Below, piece by piece: positions 57,779-64,000 of a stretch of DNA of 64,000 nt. Made by a program: the position numbers and the translations under genes. This DNA comes from Gaetbulibacter saemankumensis DSM 17032 (GTDB lineage: Bacteria; Bacteroidota; Bacteroidia; Flavobacteriales; Flavobacteriaceae): assembly GCF_000425645.1 (NCBI RefSeq), contig NZ_AUDV01000005.1, positions 434,001 to 498,000 on the forward strand. The letters are read 5' to 3'. Within the stretch, counting starts at the first letter, position 1; each line of letters begins with the position of its first letter. Below the pieces are notes generated by a model. It saw only the letters and a program-made list of their open reading frames with translations, was not told where the DNA came from and did no database searches.

Positions 57779-59146
57779 ATTTACGCGATATTAGACATAG
57801 AAACCACGGGCGGTAAATACAATGAAGAAGGCATTACTGAAATAGCTATCTACAAATACGACGGGCACAAAGTAGTAGATCAGTTTATCAGTCTGATAAA
57901 TCCGGAGCGCGACATTCAGCCTTTTGTAATAAATCTTACCGGTATTAATAATAACATGCTGCGTAATGCCCCTAAGTTTTATGAGGTAGCCAAGCGTATT
58001 GTTGAAATCACCGATGATTGTATTCTTGTGGCGCATAATGCCCAGTTTGATTACCGCATTTTAAGTACCGAATTCAGACGTCTCGGGTATGAGTTCATTC
58101 GTCCTTCCTTATGTACAGTGGAACTTGCAAAAGATTTAATTCCGAATCAGCCGTCTTATAGTCTGGGAAAACTGGTGCGCTCTTTAGGGATTCCGGTTAC
58201 CGACAGACACCGGGCATCAGGCGATGCACTGGCAACGGTAAAGTTGTTTAAACTGCTGTTAGACAAAGATGCTTCACGAAGCATTATTCAGCAATCCATC
58301 AAACTGAATCCCAAACATCAGTTAGAACCAAGACACCTGGATATCCTGGCCGATTTACCCTCTGTTACCGGCGTATATTACATACATAAAGCCAATGGCG
58401 ATATTATTTACGTGGGTAAAAGCAAGAATATTAAAAGGCGTATTAATCAGCATTTCACAAACACTAATCAGAAATCTAAAAAAATACAGGCTTTAGTGCA
58501 TTCCGTAAGTTATGAAGCTACAGGTAGTGAGTTGGTTGCGCTTCTTAAAGAAAGTGAAGCCATAAAACGTATTAAACCCATTTTTAATCGAGCACTACGT
58601 CGTACCATATTTACTCATGCCTTATATAGTTTTACTGACGATGATGGTTATATTAACTTAAAAATTGATGCTGCCGATGGCCGCAAAAAACCGATTACAA
58701 CCTTTAGCAATCGGGATAGTGGCAAAAGCTTTTTAACCAAAGCTATTGAAGAATACAATCTATGCCAGAAACTGGCGGGTTTATATAAAACCAAAACCAG
58801 CTGCTTTAATTACGAAGTAAAGACCTGTAATGGGGCTTGCATACAAAAAGAATCGGCTGAAGATTATAACCAGCGCGTAGAAGCTCTGATAAATAAAAAC
58901 AGCTACGCTAATAAAAATATGGTGATTGTAGATCGTGGTCGTGATGTAGACGAACACAGTGCCATACTTATTGAAAATGGTGTATTTAAAGGTATTGGTT
59001 ATTATAATTTAAATTACCAGATAAACCATATTGAGGTGCTGGAATCCATTATTACACCCATGCAAAACAACCGGGATACCCAGCATATTATTCAAAGTTA
59101 TTTAAGGAGAAATAATCGAGTGAAAATTATTACATTAGCTACATGA
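57779..59146 (+). CDS. DnaQ-like 3'-5' exonuclease fused to a GIY-YIG nuclease, ATT start
   Basis: The 455-residue protein joins a DEDDh exonuclease (about residues 1-170) with a GIY-YIG endonuclease domain (about 195-275) of the Cho/UvrC type. Exonuclease motifs are 'YAILDIETTGG' (Asp6, Glu8), 'LVAHNAQFDYRIL' and 'HRASGDALATVKLF'; the nuclease has 'GVYYIHKANGDIIYVGKSKN' with its Arg-containing helix. It should act in DNA repair. The first usual start codon in the frame is the ATG at 57956, which would delete the first exonuclease motif. A TAG lies at 57770-57772, and the ATT at 57779 fits where relatives have Met (MYAILDIETTG). So ATT is the likely start, or the ATG was mutated. The stop overlaps the next gene by four bases (ATGA). 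Confidence 0.85.
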   Translation: MYAILDIETTGGKYNEEGITEIAIYKYDGHKVVDQFISLINPERDIQPFVINLTGINNNMLRNAPKFYEVAKRIVEITDDCILVAHNAQFDYRILSTEFRRLGYEFIRPSLCTVELAKDLIPNQPSYSLGKLVRSLGIPVTDRHRASGDALATVKLFKLLLDKDASRSIIQQSIKLNPKHQLEPRHLDILADLPSVTGVYYIHKANGDIIYVGKSKNIKRRINQHFTNTNQKSKKIQALVHSVSYEATGSELVALLKESEAIKRIKPIFNRALRRTIFTHALYSFTDDDGYINLKIDAADGRKKPITTFSNRDSGKSFLTKAIEEYNLCQKLAGLYKTKTSCFNYEVKTCNGACIQKESAEDYNQRVEALINKNSYANKNMVIVDRGRDVDEHSAILIENGVFKGIGYYNLNYQINHIEVLESIITPMQNNRDTQHIIQSYLRRNNRVKIITLAT

Positions 59147-61107
59147 GAAAAATATGTAGCCTTTTAATTTTATTAAGTCATTCACTATTTATTTATTCAC
59201 AGCAAGATCAAAACACTCCGAAATACCGTGTTTCTTTGAGTGATTTAAGAATGACGTCTCATGCAAAAGATTCAACCGCCAATGCCTTGGTTTTATACGA
59301 ATCGGGAAACAGCTTCGTAGACCCCACCACCTATAGACTCCATTCGCAAGAAAAGCATAAGATTAAAATTTTTAATAAAGAAGGGTTCGACCATGCCAAT
59401 ATAAGCATATACCTGTATCAGAGCGACAATAATAGCTTTGAACGTGTTACGGATATTACCGCTACTACTTATACTCTGGAGGGCGATCAGGTTATTACCA
59501 CCAAATTAGACAAAAACGACATACACGACATTGAGTACGATGAGCATCATGATTTGGTAAAATTTACCTTGCCTAATGTAAAAGCTGGTTCTGTTATAAC
59601 CTATAGCTACACTACGGTATCGCCTTTTATGTTCAAATATAGAGGCTGGGAATTTCAGGGCGACATACCGAAGCTATATAGTGAATACAATGCCAGTATA
59701 CCAGCCAACTGGGATTACCATATAAAACTGGTAGGTAGCGAAAAACTAACAATAAATGAATCTGAGGTAAAAAAGGGATGTTTAACTGGCGGTAATGGCG
59801 GAAAAGCTGATTGTTCGGTATCGAAATACGCCATGAAAGACATACCTGCTTTTATTGAAGAAGATTATATGACCAGTAAATCGAATTATTTAGCGCGTAT
59901 AGATTACGAGCTAAAAACCTTTAAAGGCTTTAATGGAGTTCATAATGACTATTCGAAAACCTGGGAAACCGTAGATGACGAATTGAAATCTGATAAAAAC
60001 ATCGGACGGCAATTACAAAAATCGGTAGATACAGACGATTTATTGAGTCCAGACATTATGAACATGACCGACCCTTTGGCCAGAGCCAGTGCGATTTACG
60101 ATTATGTTCAGGAACATTACATCTGGAATGGTGAATATAGAATATTTAAAGAAGTTTCGGTAAAAGACCTGATAAAAGAACGTACCGGTAATGTATCCGA
60201 AATCAATATACTATTGCATAACCTGCTGGAAGCTGCCAGTATAAATGTGAAGCCCGTACTGCTTTCTACCAGAAAAAATGGATTTGCAACTAAAATATAC
60301 CCGGTAATATCGGACTTTAATTATCTGATTGTTCAGGCTGAAATTGATGGCAACACCTATCTACTGGATGCGACCGATAAATATTTACATTTCGGACAGC
60401 TTCCTTTTAAATGCCTGAACCATTACGGGCGATTATTAGATTTTAAAAACGGAAGTAGCTGGATTGACATCAAAGATAAAAACGTTTCTTCTATAGTATA
60501 CAGTGTGTCCTTAGAGTTAAAAGAAGACAATGCCATGGCTGGTCATATAAAAACTAGGAAAACCGGTTATTATGCGCTTAATACAAAGAAGGATTATTTA
60601 AGTAATAAAAGTAATTATTTTACCAAGTTACAAAACAATTATGAAGACATGGAAGTTTTTGATTTTGAAGTAACAGACGACGATATTAATGCCTCGCAGT
60701 TCTCAGAATCTTACAATCTTGAATACCTTACAGACGCAATAGAAAACGCCATATATTTTAATCCGTTCCTTATTAAGTTTTTTAGTGAAAACCCCTTTAA
60801 ACTTCAGGAACGCACCTACCCGATAGACTTTGGTTTTAAAGATACGTATATGTATATGTTACAGCTTAAACTTGGCGACCATTACAGTCTGGTTGAAAAA
60901 CCAAAAGATTTCAGTTTAGGACTTCCAAACAATTCAGGCAGGGTCAACTTTAGTACAAAATTAATCAAGGATGTGGTTCATATATTTCTGAAAATAAATT
61001 TTAACTCCGACTTTTATCCTGTCGAGTATTATCCCTATTTAAAAGAAATCATGAATAAAATTGTAGATACGCAAAAGAATAGTATTTTACTACTAAAAAG
61101 AACCTAA
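59143..61107 (+). CDS. DUF3857 domain protein with transglutaminase-like fold, exported
   Basis: The 654-residue product has a signal peptide (about residues 1-19, ending FIYSQQ), then a DUF3857 domain (about 60-220, 'FTLPNVKAGSVITYSYTTVS'). A transglutaminase-like section follows (about 300-420, 'ASAIYDYVQEHYIWNGEYRI', 'ISDFNYLIVQAEIDGNTYLL'). The usual catalytic Cys of the transglutaminase core (GxCW) appears replaced: the region reads 'ERTGNVSEINILLHNLLEAA', with Asn-Val instead of Cys. The protein is therefore probably not a catalyst but an envelope-bound factor. It overlaps the preceding gene by four bases and leads to the ion-channel gene. Confidence 0.85.
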   Translation: MRKICSLLILLSHSLFIYSQQDQNTPKYRVSLSDLRMTSHAKDSTANALVLYESGNSFVDPTTYRLHSQEKHKIKIFNKEGFDHANISIYLYQSDNNSFERVTDITATTYTLEGDQVITTKLDKNDIHDIEYDEHHDLVKFTLPNVKAGSVITYSYTTVSPFMFKYRGWEFQGDIPKLYSEYNASIPANWDYHIKLVGSEKLTINESEVKKGCLTGGNGGKADCSVSKYAMKDIPAFIEEDYMTSKSNYLARIDYELKTFKGFNGVHNDYSKTWETVDDELKSDKNIGRQLQKSVDTDDLLSPDIMNMTDPLARASAIYDYVQEHYIWNGEYRIFKEVSVKDLIKERTGNVSEINILLHNLLEAASINVKPVLLSTRKNGFATKIYPVISDFNYLIVQAEIDGNTYLLDATDKYLHFGQLPFKCLNHYGRLLDFKNGSSWIDIKDKNVSSIVYSVSLELKEDNAMAGHIKTRKTGYYALNTKKDYLSNKSNYFTKLQNNYEDMEVFDFEVTDDDINASQFSESYNLEYLTDAIENAIYFNPFLIKFFSENPFKLQERTYPIDFGFKDTYMYMLQLKLGDHYSLVEKPKDFSLGLPNNSGRVNFSTKLIKDVVHIFLKINFNSDFYPVEYYPYLKEIMNKIVDTQKNSILLLKRT

Positions 61108-61133
61108 GCTTTCTTTTAGTATTTTTGAAGAAC

Positions 61134-61985
61134 ATGGCAACTCAAAAACAAAAAACCTGGAAGGAAAAACTTTATGAAATTATTTATGAAGCAGATACGC
61201 CTGCAGGAAAGTTATTTGATGTTGTTCTTTTAAGTGTTATTCTGGCCAGTATCTTACTGGTTATGCTGGAAAGTGTAAAAAGTATTGACAACCAATACCA
61301 TAGTATTTTAGATATTCTGGAATGGATTATAACCATTCTTTTCTCTATTGAATACATAGCAAGGATTGTTACGGTAAATAAACCATTTAAATATATTTTT
61401 AGCTTTTATGGCATTATCGATTTTTTATCGACCGTGCCCAAATACATTTCCTTAATTATCGGGGGCGTACATGCTCTGGCGGCATTACGAGCGCTTCGCT
61501 TATTGCGTATTTTTAGAATATTAAAACTTGCCAGGTATTTAGGAGCATCCAATAATTTGGCTGCTGCCATAAAATCAAGTAAAGCTAAAATATCCGTCTT
61601 TTTATTTGCGGTACTTATAGTCGCCATCATACTAGGTACGATTATGTATTTGGTTGAAGGTGAAGACAATGGCTTTACAAACATTCCTAAAAGTGTTTAC
61701 TGGTGTATTGTAACCTTAACGACGGTTGGTTTTGGAGATATAGCACCGCAAACCCCCTTGGGGCAGTTTATAGCTTCTTTGGTTATGGTTTTAGGGTATG
61801 GCATAATTGCTGTTCCAACCGGTATCGTATCGGCTGAATACAGTACCCAAAATAAAAAAGATAAAAAAGAGGACACTTCAGATTTACATTTAAATACACA
61901 GACCTGTTCAAATTGTTTAGCTATAAACCACAAAGATGATGCGCAATTTTGTTATAATTGCGGTCATAATTTAAAGGATGAATAA
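61134..61985 (+). CDS. Voltage-gated-type potassium channel with C-terminal zinc ribbon
   Basis: The protein (283 residues from the ATG at 61134; a TTG three codons upstream is less likely) has six membrane helices of the ion_trans type. S4 carries regularly spaced Arg ('ALRALRLLRIFRILKLARYL'), and the pore has the K+ filter 'TLTTVGFGDIAPQTPLGQF'. The C-terminal tail (last 30 residues) contains 'CSNCLAINHKDDAQFCYNC', two CxxC pairs that form a zinc ribbon. That tail is unusual for a bacterial channel and may sense metal or redox state. Its 3' end overlaps miaA by eight bases. Confidence 0.92.
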   Translation: MATQKQKTWKEKLYEIIYEADTPAGKLFDVVLLSVILASILLVMLESVKSIDNQYHSILDILEWIITILFSIEYIARIVTVNKPFKYIFSFYGIIDFLSTVPKYISLIIGGVHALAALRALRLLRIFRILKLARYLGASNNLAAAIKSSKAKISVFLFAVLIVAIILGTIMYLVEGEDNGFTNIPKSVYWCIVTLTTVGFGDIAPQTPLGQFIASLVMVLGYGIIAVPTGIVSAEYSTQNKKDKKEDTSDLHLNTQTCSNCLAINHKDDAQFCYNCGHNLKDE

Positions 61986-62886
61986 GTATTTAATTTCCAT
62001 TGTAGGCCCTACGGCTATAGGTAAAACCGCCCTAAGTATAAAACTCGCAAATTATTTTAACACTGAAATTATTTCGGCCGATTCGCGACAGTTTTTTAAA
62101 GAAATGCAAATTGGTACTGCCGCCCCAGATCAAGCGGAACTCGCCGCGGCAAAACATCATTTTATTCATCATAAATCCATTCAGGATAATTATAATGTTG
62201 GCGCCTTTGAAAAAGATGCGCTCAGCTGTTTAGAGGACTTATTTAAAGTCCATAAGGTGGTTATTATGGTTGGAGGTTCTGGTTTATACAGTAATGCCGT
62301 TACCAAGGGACTGGATGACTTCCCTAAGGTAGCTCCTGAAATTCGGGAACAACTGATTAACACTTTAGAATCTGAGGGATTAGCTCCGCTACAAAACCAA
62401 TTAAAAACCTTAGACCCAACTTCGTATAACTATATGGCCATAGATAATCCACACCGGGTTATACGCGCTCTGGAAATATGCATAGGCACGAACAAGCCAT
62501 ATTCTTCTTTTTTAAATAAAGAAAAACAAGGTAGAACGTTTAAAACCATTACTGTAGGACTAACGGCCGATCGCGAGATTATTTACGATCGCATTAATCA
62601 ACGTGTCGATATCATGATGGCTGCTGGTTTACTGGACGAAGTTAAAACACTAATAGCTTACAAGCACCTGAATGCCCTGAATACTGTAGGTTATAAAGAA
62701 TTATTCAATTATCTGGATGGCAGTTGGACTTTAGATTTTGCGGTTTCTGAAATAAAGAAAAATACCCGTCGCTTTGCTAAAAGACAATTAACCTGGTTTA
62801 GAAAAGATACTGACACCCTTTGGTTTGACTACAAAACCGATCTTTCTGAAATTGTTGAGACGTGTCAGGCGGCTATAAAGGAATAA
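61978..62886 (+). CDS. miaA: tRNA dimethylallyltransferase
   Basis: This 302-residue enzyme adds a dimethylallyl group to A37 of tRNAs that read codons starting with U. The P-loop is 'SIVGPTAIGKTALSIKLANY'; 'IISADSRQFFKEMQIGTAAP' carries the catalytic Asp-Ser-Arg; 'GGSGLYSNAVTKGLDDFP' and 'NPHRVIRALEICIGTNKPYS' follow; and the last part has 'KKNTRRFAKRQLTWFRKDTD', the RxxKRQxTWFR signature. Its start lies inside the channel gene (8-base overlap), indicating translational coupling. Confidence 0.97.
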   Translation: MNKYLISIVGPTAIGKTALSIKLANYFNTEIISADSRQFFKEMQIGTAAPDQAELAAAKHHFIHHKSIQDNYNVGAFEKDALSCLEDLFKVHKVVIMVGGSGLYSNAVTKGLDDFPKVAPEIREQLINTLESEGLAPLQNQLKTLDPTSYNYMAIDNPHRVIRALEICIGTNKPYSSFLNKEKQGRTFKTITVGLTADREIIYDRINQRVDIMMAAGLLDEVKTLIAYKHLNALNTVGYKELFNYLDGSWTLDFAVSEIKKNTRRFAKRQLTWFRKDTDTLWFDYKTDLSEIVETCQAAIKE

Positions 62887-62899
62887 ATAGCACCAGAAA

Positions 62900-64000
62900 T
62901 TATTGCATAGTCACATTGCTAAACTTAGCATTTACCAATATACTTTTACCGCTATGCGTTGCTCCGGTTGAAAAGCTACTCGTTTTATCTTGAGATTTTC
63001 TAAGTGGATGCTTAAAGTTAGATTGACTTCCAACATATTGCAAGTTGTAATCTACCGATGGTAACGCTATGGAAGCATTACTATTTTGAAGAATAATATT
63101 AAGATTGGTAAAGGCATCGTCGATTTGTGCGATGTTCAAATCGCCTATAGAGCCATTTATAATAGCATTACCACTAAGCTTTTCTATATTTACTTTCGAA
63201 GAATTAGCCGTAAGAACAATGTGTTTAATTTGTCCTATTTCAACATCCTCTACATAATTAACATTCAGCTCTCCAACATTCCAATTTGTAATTTTTACTG
63301 GCGCATAAGAAGCATTAACAGAAGTAGAACTTCCATTAATGCTATTTGCTACCAATTTGGTATAAGAAAGATTGGCCTTTAAATTGTCGATGGCCGAAGC
63401 AATTTTTAATTCCCCGTGCCTTACATTTACTTTTAATTTCGCATCCTTAGGAATTTTAATTCGAATGGTCTTCTTAACATCTGCATTGGATTTATCGGTC
63501 ACTAATTTCTCAACAATAATACGTCTCTCGTCCGCAAGTTTGTCATGTTCGCGACGTTGTTTTTCATGAAATTTTAAACGCTCCCCCATGGCCTCTTCCC
63601 TTTTATTATTTAAAATAATAATCTGCGCATGACGCTTTTGTATTTGTTCTTCTTGCTTTTTCATTTGTGCTTCCAGCTTATGCTCCATAGCTTCCATTTT
63701 CTTAGCATAGTTTTCACCCCAGTCGGCCATTTTCGCTTGAAAATCTTTACCTAAGGTCTTTTCAAGCTCTTTAGAATATTCCTCCAAATAGCTCTCTCCA
63801 TCCTTTTGGTACGCCTCATAGTCAAAATAAATATCCCCTAGACCTTCAGGTAACTCCGGCAACTCAGGCATTTCAGGAACCCTTGGTACTTCAATAATTT
63901 CATTGACTTCAGGCACTTCAATAAACTCGTAATCTATATTGGGAGCATCAGCTATCGCAAACTTTAATTCTTCTATAATGGCATGCATATCTTCCGTGTC
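62900..64000 (-). CDS. Coiled-coil protein with a beta-solenoid-like C-terminus, cut by the window end
   Basis: The frame remains open up to the window edge (the codons before the ATG at 63988 read D-T-E-D), so the N-terminus probably lies outside. The visible part has a Pro/Glu-rich segment ('VPEVNEIIEVPRVPEMPELP'), a highly charged coiled coil at about 70-170, and a C-terminal repeat-like beta region (about 180-360, 'VRHGELKIASAIDNLKANLS') similar to DUF4097-type adhesin domains. Such proteins often follow an ECF sigma factor gene and its anti-sigma in Flavobacteria. No enzymatic motif is present. Function unknown. Confidence 0.65.
   Translation of the reverse strand, partial: DTEDMHAIIEELKFAIADAPNIDYEFIEVPEVNEIIEVPRVPEMPELPELPEGLGDIYFDYEAYQKDGESYLEEYSKELEKTLGKDFQAKMADWGENYAKKMEAMEHKLEAQMKKQEEQIQKRHAQIIILNNKREEAMGERLKFHEKQRREHDKLADERRIIVEKLVTDKSNADVKKTIRIKIPKDAKLKVNVRHGELKIASAIDNLKANLSYTKLVANSINGSSTSVNASYAPVKITNWNVGELNVNYVEDVEIGQIKHIVLTANSSKVNIEKLSGNAIINGSIGDLNIAQIDDAFTNLNIILQNSNASIALPSVDYNLQYVGSQSNFKHPLRKSQDKTSSFSTGATHSGKSILVNAKFSNVTMQ

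Overview
The window is a 64 kb stretch of AT-rich chromosome from a member of the Bacteroidota, most likely a Flavobacteriaceae species of marine type. The case rests on gene content: bacillithiol enzyme BshC, proteins with carboxypeptidase-regulatory-like domains, lipoproteins of the DUF6146 and DUF6340 types, GH97 and GH95 glycosidases, a TonB energy transducer, a LuxC-like acyl-CoA reductase, and promoters of the TAnnTTTG type instead of sigma70 boxes. Most of the window is ordinary housekeeping and cell-envelope sequence. I see no rRNA, tRNA, CRISPR array, prophage or insertion sequence.

Layout. 0-8 kb: a SusB-like GH97 alpha-glucosidase, a surface-antigen barrel protein, a TonB protein, a small heat-shock protein, a FadL-like barrel and a DUF6340 lipoprotein, with a decayed GntR-type regulator fragment near 3.6 kb. 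8-16 kb: an ECF sigma factor with a membrane partner, then RluE, topoisomerase III, PlsC, a Nudix hydrolase, a cyclophilin lipoprotein, a TRIC channel and a MORN-variant protein. 16-27 kb: yidC and pyrG; a LysM/substrate-binding protein and guaA; a bshC and PLP-decarboxylase operon. 27-34 kb: a carboxypeptidase-regulatory protein, a cytochrome-c-peroxidase fragment, and topoisomerase IV (parC, parE). 34-43 kb: EamA transporter, ychF, thiN, ferredoxin divergent from acyl-CoA reductase, and the serine pathway pair serC-serA. 43-48 kb: small envelope proteins, a cation diffusion facilitator and a GH95 alpha-L-fucosidase.

The accessory part is 48.2-54.0 kb. Here 4-5 genes, all on the minus strand, are separated by long imperfect palindromes (about 48.83-48.97, 50.25-50.32 and 52.98-53.11 kb, with a partial one at 53.92 kb). 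Two of them begin with the same 10 bases, their ends are complementary, and they end in GTTRRRY-like heptamers. Each gene stops inside or within seven bases of a palindrome. This is the architecture of an integron cassette array with attC sites, but no integrase gene is present in the window. The cargo looks like defence: a large RloC-like ABC ATPase with a zinc-hook CxxC and an R-x3-E...H anticodon-nuclease triad; an AbaSI/PvuRts1I-like modification-dependent nuclease with a small partner of unknown function; a GNAT acetyltransferase; and a DUF3592 membrane protein.

54-64 kb returns to core genes: protein-L-isoaspartate methyltransferase (probable TTG start), an oxidoreductase, a 3-hydroxyacyl-CoA dehydrogenase, YggS, a DnaQ-exonuclease/GIY-YIG fusion whose only sensible start is an ATT codon, a DUF3857 transglutaminase-like protein, a voltage-gated-type K+ channel with a zinc-ribbon tail overlapping miaA, and a protein cut by the window end.
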